From CAVQXR01 sp963717955 (GTDB taxonomy: Bacteria > Actinomycetota > Thermoleophilia > Gaiellales > Gaiellaceae): a stretch of DNA of 64,000 nucleotides. Position 1 is the stretch's first letter. Every line of letters begins with the position of its first letter. Of the stretch, positions 48,624 through 57,474 are shown one piece after another. A program made the translations under genes and the position numbers. The notes under the pieces were generated by a model that searched no databases, was not told the DNA's origin, and was given only the letters and a program-made list of their open reading frames with translations. The stretch is from the NCBI GenBank assembly GCA_963717955.1, contig CAVQXR010000002.1, positions 434,001-498,000 of the forward strand. Direction: 5' to 3'.

Positions 48624-50756
48624 CTAGACGGTCGCGAGCTCGCGCTCGATGACCTTCCGCTCGCGCTTGAACGGCAGCGGGATCGACGGGTCGTCGGTGT
48701 CGATCTCGCGGGCGAGGCGGTGGCCCGAGAAGACCGCGTCGGCGATCAGGCGCGGCGCCTCGCAGTCGCCGATCCGGTAGAGGGCGTCGACGCCCTCGGC
48801 CTGGATCTTCTCGAGGCCGATGTCGTCCTTCAGCGAGCGGAAGAGCGCCTCGTTCGAGCGACGGGCGTGACGAGGACGACCAGTCGAACTCCCAGCCTCC
48901 TCGTTCGCGTCGTCGTCGTAGACGTGAACCGACTTGACGACGCCCTCCTCGATCTAGGTCGGGATGTGGTACGGTGACGATCTCGACGCCGAGCTCGTGC
49001 AGCTTGCGGTGCATGTTCGGCGCCTCGAGCGTGAAGTGCATGTAGGGGCCGATGTGCCCGAGGTGGGTCATGAGCGTCACCTTCTTGCCCTCGAGCGCGT
49101 AGCTTCTCGGCGATCGAGACGCCCATGAAGTAGCCGTCGTTGTCGACGACCAGGACCTGTCGCCGGGCAGCCGCCTTGCCCTCGTCCATGAGCTGGTCCG
49201 GGGTCAGGATGAACGGCTTCGACGCGTCCGCGCCGGGGATCGTGTCGTGCGTGCAGCCGTTGAGGCCGTTCGTCGCCCAGTAGGAGCCGGTCGCGACGAC
49301 GACGATCTCGGCGCCGTACTCGGCGACGCCCTTCGCGTCGAGCGTGGTCGTTCGGGATGAACTCGACGTTCTTCAGCTTGTCGATCTGGATCTTGCGGTA
49401 GTTGACGACGCGGCCCCACTCGCCGAGACCGGGCAGCTGCGGGATCCAGCGCATGATCCCGCCCATGTCGTCCTGCGCCTCGACGAGGTGGACGCGGCGC
49501 ATGCCGCGCTTGCCGAGGATCATCGCGCGCTTCCATGCCCGGCCGGGCCGGCGCCGATCACGAGCACGTCGTTGTCGGCGTTCTTCGCGGGCTCGAGACT
49601 TCTCCGGGTGCCAGCCGCGGCGGTACTCCTCGCCCGCGCGTCGCGTTCTGCGTGCAGATGAGCGGCGGGCCGCCGATCTCCCAGCGCGAGATGCAGACGT
49701 TGCAGCCGATGCACTCGCGGATGTCGTCGAGCCGGCCCTCCTCGATCTTCTTCGGCAGGAACGGGTCGGACGATCGAGGGGCGGCAGGTGGCGATGATGT
49801 CGAGCGCGCCGCCGTTGATCGCCTCGACCATCGCGTCCGGGTTCGTCCAGCGGCCGACGCCGAGCACCGGCTTCGTCGTGACCTCCTTGATCCGCTTCTG
49901 CCACGGGACGGCGCGGCCCGTGCGCGTAGAAGCGCGACGGCGTCGCGTCCTCGCCCCACTCGGCGATGCCCGGAGAGGTTGATGTCCCACACGTCGACGA
50001 GGTGGTCGCACCATCTGCGCGAACGGGCACGCGTCGCGCTCGAGCTGCGTGCCGGCCTCGCCGAGGAACATGTCGCAGCGACAGCCGCACCGCGATCGCG
50101 GTGTCGTCGCCGACGGCCTCCTTCACCTTCTCGATCGTCTCGCGCCAGAAGCGGGCGCGGTTCTCGAACGAGCCGCCGTACTCGTCCGTTCGCTTGTTGT
50201 AGAAGGGCGTCAGGAACTGCTGCGGCAGGTACGAGTGCGAGCCGTAGACGTAGACGATGTCGAAGCCGGCCGTGCGTGCGCGCTTCGCGGCGTCGACGTA
50301 CATCTGCTGGACGTCGCGGATGTCGTCCTTGTCCATCTCGATGCAGTACGTCAGGTGCTCGAAGTCGCTCGGGATCTGCGAGGGGCCGCGCGGGACGCAG
50401 CGCGTCTCCATGCACGGAGCGTGCGGGCCGGCGTACCAGAGCTCGCAGGCGGCGAGAGGCAGTCGTACTCGTGGAGCATGTCGCACATGACCGAGAGGTT
50501 CTTGATGTCGTCGTCGTCCCAGAGGCGCGCCGAGACGCGGTGCGTGTCGTCCGACTCCGGCGAGATCGAGCAGTACTCCGTGCAGACGCCGCCGTAGCCG
50601 CCCTCGGCCTTCATCGCGCGGAAGTACGCCTGGTTCATCGGCTTCTCGGAGCCGAATCCGTTGCAGTGAGGGACCTGGTAGAAGCGGTTCTTCATGGTCT
50701 TCGGGCCGAGCCTGGATCGGCTCGAAGAGGATGTCGTACCTCGGATCTGCAGCCAT
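48624..50756 (-). CDS. Trimethylamine/dimethylamine dehydrogenase-type flavoprotein (homologue B, frameshifted sequence)
   Basis: About 711 codons from ATG 50756 (GGAGG upstream) to TAG 48624, broken by at least 12 single-base shifts. Read across frames, all parts of TMADH are there: RYDILFEPIQ, KNRFYQVPHCNGFGSEKP (flavin-binding Cys), VCTEYCSISPESDDTHR (Tyr60), CELWYAGPHAP (Trp105), DIVYVYGSHSYLP (Tyr169, His172), AEWGEDATPSRFY (Trp264, Asp267) and ECIGCNVCISRWEIGGPPLIC (cluster and Trp355). The C-terminus is RIGDCEAPRLIADAVFSG...ATV. Retention of the aromatic bowl predicts oxidation of tri- or dimethylamine. TMADH passes electrons to ETF, and etfBA follow directly. Confidence 0.85.
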
Positions 50757-50902
50757 CGAGGTGGCCTCCTTTGCGACTAGAGGTTCGATTCTATGCCGTG
50801 GAGGGCACCGCGCAGGGCCAATCGGATCGCACCCGCAGCCCTGGCCCTGGCGGGGCGCCGGGGACGGTACGCTCACCGCACCGGACGAGCAGAGGAGGAG
50901 CG

Positions 50903-52348
50903 ATGGCGGTCACGACGCGCAACGGCGCGTTCATCGGCGGCGAGTGGGTCGCCGGCGACGGCGAGGAGATCGAGGTCACGATCGCCGGCGACCGGCGAGC
51001 TGCTCGGGACCGTCGACGGCCGCCTCGCTCGGCGCAGGTCGACACGGCGGTCGCGGCCGCTGCCGAGGCATTCCGCGACTGGCGCAAGACGTCGGTGCGT
51101 CGACCGCGTCGAGCTGTGCCGCCGCGCGTTCACGCTCTGCATGGAGCGCAACGAGGAGATCGCGCAGATGATCTCGCGCGAGGTCGGCAAGACGATCCGC
51201 GAGTCGCGCGAGGAGATGGAGGAGTTCACGGCCGACCACTTCCGCCGCGCCTCCGAGGACGTGCTGCGCCACGCCGGCAAGGTGCTCGCCCTCGACCCAG
51301 GAGCGCTCGAGCGCGAAGCGCATCATCGATCGTGCAGGAGCCGATCGGCGTCGTCGCGTGCGATCAGCGCCGTGGAACTTCCCGGTCGACATCGCCGGGA
51401 TCCCGATCGTCTACGGGCTCGCGGTCGGCTGCACCGTCGTCTGGAAGCCGTCCGAGTACGCGCCGCTCTGCGCGAACATGTTCGCCGAGGTGCTGCACGA
51501 CGCGGGCTTCCCGGCCGGGACGCTCAACGTCGTGCACGGTCGTGGCGACGATCGGGTCGTCGCTCGTCACGCATCCGGACGTCGGCTCGGTCGTCTTCAC
51601 CGGATCGGTCGAGGACGGGCGAGAAGGTGGCACGCGACGCCGGCCTGAAGAACCGCGTGCTCGAGCTGGGCGGCAACGGGCCCGCAGATCGTCCTCGCCG
51701 ACGCCGACATCGACAAGGCCGCCGACGCGGCGATCATCGGCTGCTTCTACCTCGCGGGGCAGTGCTGCACGGCGGCCGAGCGCATTCTCGTGCAGGAGTC
51801 GGTCAAGGACGCGTTCGTCGCCGCGCTGCTCGAGCGGACGAAGGCGCTCAGGGTCGGCGACCCGCTCGACGAGGCGACCGACATGGGGCCCGATGTGCAT
51901 CCCGGCGGTTCTCGCGCGCACCCAGGAGCACATCGCCGACGCGGTCTCGAAGGGGGCCACGGTCGTGTACGGCGGCGGCCACGACGGTCAGTTGCACGAG
52001 CCGACGATCGTCGACGGCGTCACGAGCGAGATGCGGATCGCCCGGAGGAGACGTTCGGCCCGGTCGCGCCGATCATGACCTTCCGCACGCTCGACGAGGC
52101 GCTCGCGATCGCGAACGAGACCGAGTACGGGCTCACCGCCTCCGTGTTCACGCGCTCGCTCCACGACGCCTGGAAGGCGGCGGAGGAGCTGCGCCACGGA
52201 ACCGTGCACATCAACGAGACCACGAACTACTGGGATCAGATGGCGCCGTTCGGCGGCGCCAAGAAGTCCGGCGCCGGGCCGCGAGCTGGCCGGCTGGATC
52301 GTCGACGCCCTGACCGAGACGAAGCAGATCACGTTCGATCTCTCGTGA
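50903..52348 (+). CDS. Aldehyde dehydrogenase (frameshifted sequence)
   Basis: About 481 codons from ATG 50903 (GAGGAG upstream) to TGA 52346-52348, broken by about 11 single-base shifts. Across frames it reads NGAFIGGEWVAGDGEE, ATGELLGTVDG, NEEIAQMISREVGKTIRESR, NFPVDIAGIPIVYGLAVGCT, VLELGGNGP (active-site Glu region), FYLAGQCCTAAERILVQESV (catalytic Cys), EETFGPVAPIMTFRTLDEAL and AGWIVDALTETKQITFDLS. All catalytic parts are conserved. It oxidises an aldehyde with NAD(P). The gene is divergent from the TMADH-like gene and overlaps the P450 gene (GTGA), so it may act on formaldehyde-, betaine- or amino-aldehyde-type products. Confidence 0.86.
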
Positions 52349-53583
52349 GCGGGCGGTCCGACCTGGTTGAGCAGGTCGAGATCGACGAGGTCACCGAGGC
52401 AGAGCGACGCCGCCGATTCCCGGCGGGCGCCTCGATCGAGTTCGCCGACCTCGAGGAGCACGGTCGGGCCGCGGCGCTCGACCGGATGCGAGAGGTCGAG
52501 CCTGTGTCCTGGGTGCCCGCCCTCGGCGGTTGGCTCGTCACCTCGTACGACCTGGCCCGCGACCTGCTCGCGCGCCGCGCGGAGTTCACGGTCTGGGCGG
52601 TGCCGAATCTCGTTCGGGCGTCGCTCGGTGTGATGATGCTGACGACCGACGGCGCGCCGCAGGAGCGTCAGCGCGCCCCGTTCGATCGGCCGTTCCGGGT
52701 CAGGCCGGTGCGCGAGCGCTTCGCCGGCACCGTGCGGGAGCGGGCCGAGCGGCTGGTTGCCGATCTCGCTCCCCGTGGCTCCTGTGAGCTCGGCGCGGAG
52801 TTCGCCGCACCGTTCGCGGTCGGGGTCGCCGGCGACATCCTCGGCCTCTCGCTCGACGACGTGCCGCGGATCGCGGGCTTCTACGAGGCGTTCGCCGGCG
52901 CCATGACCTACGACGGCGATCCCGAGCCGCAGCGCCGCGCCGATGCGGCCCGCGCCGAGTTCGACGAGCTGCTGACCGCGGAGCTCGGGCGAGTCAGGCG
53001 CGTCCCGGACGGGTCGATCACGTGTGCCGTCGCGACCGACCCGGCAGTCGAGCTCGCTGACGAGGAGATCGTGGCCCAGCTCCGCGTCATCCTCTTCGGA
53101 GCGATCGAGACCGTGCAGTCGATGGTGATGAACACGATCCTGCTGCTCCTGCAGCACCCCGACCAGCACCGGGCCGTCAGGGAAGACGGCACGCTCGTTG
53201 CCGGTGCGATCGAGGAGTCGCTGCGCCTGATCCCGCCCGTGGCCTTCATCGAGCGCTGGACGAGCCGCGACACGACGCTCGGCGGCGTCGACCTCGGCCG
53301 GGGAGAGTTCGTGGGCATCTCGACCCTGGCCGCGAACCGCGACCCTGCGCTGTTCCCGGATCCGCTGCGGTTCGACGTCGGACGGGAGAACGTGCGCCAC
53401 CACCTCGCGTTCAGCCACGGGGCACACTATTGCCTCGGCTTCAACCTGGCGCGGCTCCAGGGTCAGATCGCCGTCGGCGCCCTGCTCGACCACCTTCCAG
53501 GGCTCGAGCTCGTCGATGCGCCGGAGCCGCGCGGGTTCGCGTTCCGCCGCCCGGCCGAGCTGCGCGTCGGTTGGCGCTCGTGA
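52345..53583 (+). CDS. Cytochrome P450
   Basis: A 412-aa soluble bacterial P450. The I-helix is VILFGAIETVQSMVMNTIL, with Glu-Thr for oxygen activation. The ExxR motif is IEESLRLIPPVAF. The haem loop is LAFSHGAHYCLGFNLARLQ, with the axial Cys in FxxGxHxCxG. The length is normal. Redox partners are not adjacent. GTG 52345 overlaps the aldehyde dehydrogenase stop, and the next start overlaps this stop, so it belongs to a five-gene unit. Substrate is unknown; an N- or O-dealkylation upstream of the dehydrogenase would fit the context. Confidence 0.9.
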   Translation: MSGRSDLVEQVEIDEVTEAERRRRFPAGASIEFADLEEHGRAAALDRMREVEPVSWVPALGGWLVTSYDLARDLLARRAEFTVWAVPNLVRASLGVMMLTTDGAPQERQRAPFDRPFRVRPVRERFAGTVRERAERLVADLAPRGSCELGAEFAAPFAVGVAGDILGLSLDDVPRIAGFYEAFAGAMTYDGDPEPQRRADAARAEFDELLTAELGRVRRVPDGSITCAVATDPAVELADEEIVAQLRVILFGAIETVQSMVMNTILLLLQHPDQHRAVREDGTLVAGAIEESLRLIPPVAFIERWTSRDTTLGGVDLGRGEFVGISTLAANRDPALFPDPLRFDVGRENVRHHLAFSHGAHYCLGFNLARLQGQIAVGALLDHLPGLELVDAPEPRGFAFRRPAELRVGWRS

Positions 53584-54494
53584 GCGAGGAGGCCCGGCTC
53601 GAAGCGGTGGTCGCATCCGTTCCCGAGCTCGCCGGGCGCGTGCTGGGGACGGAGGAGATCTCCGGCGGCCTCATCAACCGCAGCGTCAAGGTCGTCACCC
53701 ACGACGGCGCCTGGGTCGTCCGGCTCTTCTCGAGCCACTCCGAGCTGCTGCTCATCGACCGTGACAACGAGGCGCACAACTCGGCGATCGCGGCCCACTC
53801 GGGCGTGGGCGCGGAGGTGCTCGCCTACCTGCCGGAGCACGAGGCGATGGTGCTCGAGTTCATCGAGGGCACACCACAGTCCGGTGAGGATCTCTGCCGG
53901 GCGGGAAAGCCCGAGATGGTCGCCCGCACCCTCCGCGAGCTCCACGCCGGTCCCGTCTTCGGTCGCGATTTCGACATGTTCGACGTCCAGCGCCGCTACC
54001 TCGACATCGTCGCGGAGCAGGGCTTCCGGATCCCCGACCGGTATCCGCAGTACCTGTCGCACGTCGCCCGCATGGAGACCGCGATCCGGGCCACCGACGA
54101 CGGCCGGCGGCCGTGCCACAACGACCTCATGCCGGGCAACTTCATCGACGTCGGTGGCCGGTTCCGCCTGATCGACTACGAGTACTCGGGCAACAACGAC
54201 CCGTGCTTCGACCTCGGGGGAATCTGGGCAGAGGCCGGCATGTCCGTCGACCAGCTCGACGAGATGGTTGCCGAGTACCACGGGGTGCCGCGCCCGGAAA
54301 AGGTCGCGCGCGCCCGGCTCTGGGCGGTGATGTGGAGCTACGGGTGGACGCTCTGGGCGGCGATCCAGGTCGGGGAGGGGATGCGGTACGAGGATTTCGA
54401 CGCCTGGGCCTGGGCGGAGGGGCACCTCGATCGCGTCGAATCCGTGCTCGGTGGGCCGGAGTTCGAGGACCTGCTCGGCGCGCTCGGCGCATGA
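53580..54494 (+). CDS. Choline/aminoglycoside kinase-like phosphotransferase
   Basis: A 304-aa small-molecule kinase of the APH/choline kinase fold. SGGLINRSVKVVTHDGAWVV is the nucleotide-binding start, the catalytic loop is RPCHNDLMPGNFIDVGG (Brenner-type HxD...N), and FRLIDYEYSGNNDPCFDLGG holds the metal-binding Asp. The wording DYEYSGNNDPCFDL is closest to choline/ethanolamine kinases. It probably phosphorylates choline or a related amino alcohol, or the gene product of the pathway around it. GTG 53580 and the 3' end both overlap neighbours by four bases. Confidence 0.85.
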   Translation: MSEEARLEAVVASVPELAGRVLGTEEISGGLINRSVKVVTHDGAWVVRLFSSHSELLLIDRDNEAHNSAIAAHSGVGAEVLAYLPEHEAMVLEFIEGTPQSGEDLCRAGKPEMVARTLRELHAGPVFGRDFDMFDVQRRYLDIVAEQGFRIPDRYPQYLSHVARMETAIRATDDGRRPCHNDLMPGNFIDVGGRFRLIDYEYSGNNDPCFDLGGIWAEAGMSVDQLDEMVAEYHGVPRPEKVARARLWAVMWSYGWTLWAAIQVGEGMRYEDFDAWAWAEGHLDRVESVLGGPEFEDLLGALGA

Positions 54495-56107
54495 ACGGCG
54501 AGCGCGCAGACGTGCTCGTGATCGGTGCCGGCGCGTCCGGCTCGGTGGTCGCGAAGCGCCTCGCCGAGCGTGGCTTCCGGATCACGTGCCTCGAGCAGGG
54601 TGGCTGGGTGAACGCCTCGGACTATCCGGGCGACTCGCCCGAGTGGGAGCTCGCCTCGACGAAGCGCTGGCACGTCAACCCGAACGTCCGGCAGCTCGCG
54701 GCCGACTATCCGTGCGAGACGTCGGAGTCGGCCATCAACCCGCTCATGCACTGCGCCGTCGGCGGCTCCACGATCCATTACGCCGCCCAGTGGATGCGAT
54801 TCCTGCCGTCGGATTTCCGCGTCCGGAGCCTCGACGGGCTCGCCGACGACTGGCCGATCTCCTACGAGGACCTCGCTCCCTACTACGACACCGTCCAGGC
54901 CGGCATGGGCGTCTCGGGTCTCCCGGGTGACCCCGCGTACCCGCCGCACGAGCTGCCGATGCCCGCGCTGCCGATCGGCAAGGTCGGACGCGTTGCCGCG
55001 GAGGGGATGAACCGCCTCGGCTGGCACTGGTGGCCGGGAGCCCAGGCGATGCCGTCGCGGGATTGGGGCAGGCAGAAGGCCTGCACCCGGCGCGGCACGT
55101 GCATGACCGGCTGCGTCGAGGGCGCCAAGGGCTCGATGGACATCACGCACTGGCCCGACGCGATCGCGCACGGCGCACGGCTCGTCACCGGAGCGCGCGT
55201 TCGCGAGCTCACAACGAACGCAGCCGGGCTCGCGACGGGCGCGGTCTGGATCGACCGGGGCGGCGCCGAGCATCACGAGGCCGCCGACGTCGTGGTCGTC
55301 GCCTGCAACGGCGTCGGGACCCCGCGACTGCTCCTGCTCTCCGCGTCGCCGCGGTTCCCGGAGGGCCTCGCGAACTCGTCGGGCCTCGTCGGTCGCCGGC
55401 TGATGATGCACCCGTTCGCGACCGTGATGGGCATCTACGAGGACGAGCTCGAGAGCTGGCTCGGCCCGGTCGGCAACCCGGTGTACTCCCTCGAGTTCTA
55501 CGAAAGCGACAGCGCGCGTGGCTTCCCGCGAGGCGCGAAGTGGGAGCTGCTCCCGCTCGGTAGCCCGCTCGGCCTGCTGTCCCGGTACGACGGCCTGCCG
55601 TTCGAGCAGCGCTACGGAGCGGGGCTTCACGGCCTCGTCCGGCGAGGGCTCGGCCGCGCCTTCGAGTGGGGCGTCACGGCCGACGACCTGCCCGACGACT
55701 CGAACCGCGTCACGCTCGACCCCGCGCTCGTCGACTCCGACGGAGTGCCGGCCCCGAAGATCCACTACCGCACGTCCGAGGCCACGACGTGCATGCTCGA
55801 CTGGCACGTCGAGCGTGTGAAGCAAGCCCATGCGGCCTCCGGCGCCGTCGAGACCGTGGTCACGCACTGGACGCCCGACACGGGCTGGCACCTGCTCGGC
55901 ACGGCTCGCATGGGGGACGACCCGGCAACCTCGGTGGTCGACCGCTCGTGTCGCTCCCACGACGTGCCCAATCTCTACGTGGTCGACGGCAGCGTCTTTC
56001 CCACGGGGAGCGGGACCAACCCGACGGCCACGATCTGCGCGGTGGCGTTACGCTGTGCCGAGCATCTGGCCGAGCACGCGAGCCTCCAGGAGGTGCCGGT
56101 TCCGTGA
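54491..56107 (+). CDS. GMC-family oxidoreductase
   Basis: A 538-aa FAD oxidoreductase. The Rossmann motif is ADVLVIGAGASGSVVAKRLA, the flavin loop is MHCAVGGSTIHYAAQWMRFL, and the catalytic His is in GWHLLGTARMGDDPATSVVD with the Asn region in FPTGSGTNPTATICAVALR. The layout fits the branch that includes membrane-bound gluconate/sorbitol dehydrogenase large subunits rather than choline oxidase. The next gene encodes the matching small subunit, which supports that placement. A cluster of cysteines (CTRRGTCMTGCVEG) is notable and may bind a metal or Fe-S centre. The alcohol substrate is unknown. Confidence 0.88.
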   Translation: MNGERADVLVIGAGASGSVVAKRLAERGFRITCLEQGGWVNASDYPGDSPEWELASTKRWHVNPNVRQLAADYPCETSESAINPLMHCAVGGSTIHYAAQWMRFLPSDFRVRSLDGLADDWPISYEDLAPYYDTVQAGMGVSGLPGDPAYPPHELPMPALPIGKVGRVAAEGMNRLGWHWWPGAQAMPSRDWGRQKACTRRGTCMTGCVEGAKGSMDITHWPDAIAHGARLVTGARVRELTTNAAGLATGAVWIDRGGAEHHEAADVVVVACNGVGTPRLLLLSASPRFPEGLANSSGLVGRRLMMHPFATVMGIYEDELESWLGPVGNPVYSLEFYESDSARGFPRGAKWELLPLGSPLGLLSRYDGLPFEQRYGAGLHGLVRRGLGRAFEWGVTADDLPDDSNRVTLDPALVDSDGVPAPKIHYRTSEATTCMLDWHVERVKQAHAASGAVETVVTHWTPDTGWHLLGTARMGDDPATSVVDRSCRSHDVPNLYVVDGSVFPTGSGTNPTATICAVALRCAEHLAEHASLQEVPVP

Positions 56108-56520
56108 GCCCAGAACAGCGTTCGACTCTCGCCGGGCTCGCCGACGTCCTCGTCCCGGCGGCGGACGGCATGCCGGCGGCCAGCGAGGTCAAGGTGCACG
56201 AGCGGTGGATCGACAAGGCGCTCGGGGCCCGGCCGGATCTCGAAGCAGGGCTGCTGGCGATGCTGGACGTCGCAGCCGACCGGGAGCCCGCAGCCGAGCT
56301 GGAGCGGCTGCGCACCGAGGAGCCTGCCGGCTTCGAGACGCTCGCCCTCCTGGTCACCGGCGCCTACTACATGCACCCTCGCGTGCGGAAGCTGATCGGC
56401 TACCCGGGCCAGGGGCCGAACCCTGCCTATCCCGACGAGGCGGAGTGGTATCTGCGCGACGGGCTCCTCGACCCGGTCGTCGCCCGCGGGCCGATCTACC
56501 GGCCCACCCCTCGCGACTGA
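56104..56520 (+). CDS. Gluconate 2-dehydrogenase subunit 3-like protein
   Basis: A 138-aa small protein of the Gluconate_2-dh3 family. It begins STLAGLADVLVPAADGMPAA, the typical LxxLxDxLIPAxDG pattern, and later has VTGAYYMHPRVRKLIGYPGQ. In known three-subunit dehydrogenases this subunit stabilises or exports the flavoprotein. No Tat signal is visible here, so a cytoplasmic complex is possible. GTG 56104 overlaps the GMC stop. It is the last gene of the overlapped operon that starts at 50903. Confidence 0.83.
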   Translation: MSPEQRSTLAGLADVLVPAADGMPAASEVKVHERWIDKALGARPDLEAGLLAMLDVAADREPAAELERLRTEEPAGFETLALLVTGAYYMHPRVRKLIGYPGQGPNPAYPDEAEWYLRDGLLDPVVARGPIYRPTPRD

Positions 56521-56587
56521 GCGGCGTAGCGCCGGTCGGTGTGGGGCCGGATGCCGGGCTCGATGAGTTCGACGAGCCTTGCCGCCC

Positions 56588-57055
56588 TCACTCGTTCGTC
56601 CAGACGAGGCAGCAGGCGTTCTCGCGCAGCCGACGCGCCGCGCGCCGGAACGCCCATTTGCCGCGGCGCGTCTGCTCGGGACCGAAGACGAGCAGCCCGA
56701 CCGACTCGTTCGCGGCGACCTCGAGAGTCGCGCGGATCGGCTTCGGGTTGTGGAACGCGAGCTGCGTCGTCCTGATGCCACGAGCTCGGGCGAACGCCAC
56801 GACCTCGTCGAGGTACCGGCGATTGTGGTGCTCCGCGTACTGACGGGCGACGTGCCCGGCGTAGTTGCGATACCCGAGCGGGATCGCATCGCAGACATAG
56901 AGCTCGGCGCCGGTCTCGGCCGCCGTGTCCAGCGCGAACTCGACGGCGACCGGATCGAACGGGACGTTGAGCGTCACGAGCATGACCGGGCGTACGGGTA
57001 TCGCGACCCCGATCGGATCGGGCGGCGCGTCCCGTTCGACCGGTACGCGGCTCAC
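56588..57055 (-). CDS. Universal stress protein-like domain
   Basis: A 155-aa protein with the UspA fold: MLVTLNVPFDPVAVEFALDT, then RYLDEVVAFARARGIRTTQL and IRATLEVAANESVGLLVFGP. The ATP-binding Gly pattern (G-x2-G-x9-G-S/T) is poorly kept (GPEQTRRGKWAFRRAARRL), so nucleotide binding is doubtful. GTG 57055 overlaps the stop of the small zinc-ribbon gene (GTGA), making a two-gene unit. Function is unknown. Confidence 0.7.
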   Translation of the reverse strand: MSRVPVERDAPPDPIGVAIPVRPVMLVTLNVPFDPVAVEFALDTAAETGAELYVCDAIPLGYRNYAGHVARQYAEHHNRRYLDEVVAFARARGIRTTQLAFHNPKPIRATLEVAANESVGLLVFGPEQTRRGKWAFRRAARRLRENACCLVWTNE

Positions 57056-57408
57056 CGTTCGGTTGCCTCCAGCTCGAGCGTCGGCAGCTCTCCGGGCGAG
57101 GGGACGAACGTTCGTGTGAACCACCGCCGGATGATCTTGAACCAGATCACCGCCGTGACCGGTGCGGCGATCGCGGCGCCCCACATCCCCCAGACGAAGA
57201 AGGAGAGGACGGTGATGCCGACGACGAAGACGAAGCCGACCCTGACGTACACCCGTGCCCGCGCCTGGTGCGCGCGAACCTGGGTGAACCGGCCCTGCGG
57301 GAGCTGGGAGGTGTCGTAGCGGCGGCCGCAGGAGCACTCGACCGGGTCACCGAGCTGCGCCGAGTGGGTCTCGCCGCACTCGCACTTGACGGTGATCGGG
57401 ATCCCCAC
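57052..57408 (-). CDS. Small zinc-ribbon membrane protein
   Basis: A 118-aa protein with an N-terminal zinc ribbon (VKCECGETH and VECSCGRRYD, residues 8-32). One or two membrane helices follow (about 52-85: VGFVFVVGITVLSFFVWGMW, then IAAPVTAVIWFKI), and a short charged tail ends it. I do not recognise a named family. The position before a stress-protein-like gene with overlap suggests joint expression. The ribbon would lie in the cytoplasm. Confidence 0.65.
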   Translation of the reverse strand: MGIPITVKCECGETHSAQLGDPVECSCGRRYDTSQLPQGRFTQVRAHQARARVYVRVGFVFVVGITVLSFFVWGMWGAAIAAPVTAVIWFKIIRRWFTRTFVPSPGELPTLELEATER

Positions 57409-57424
57409 AAGCCGATTCTAGCGT

Positions 57425-57461
57425 CGCGGGGAGGGGCGGGCGACGCCGGCCCCTCCCCGCG
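57425..57461 (-). terminator. Hairpin terminator after the APC permease gene
   Basis: CGCGGGGAGGGGC (57425-57437) pairs perfectly with GCCCCTCCCCGCG (57449-57461), a 13-bp stem that can extend further inside an 11-base loop (GGC/GCC). It lies between the permease stop and the zinc-ribbon gene on the same strand. Confidence 0.65.
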
Positions 57462-57474
57462 CGAACCGTGTCGA

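Noticed and set aside
47500..52350. Interpretation of the frameshifted genes as decaying pseudogenes
   Set aside because: Catalytic and structural residues remain conserved across every frame change and no missense or nonsense decay is seen; sequence error is more likely.
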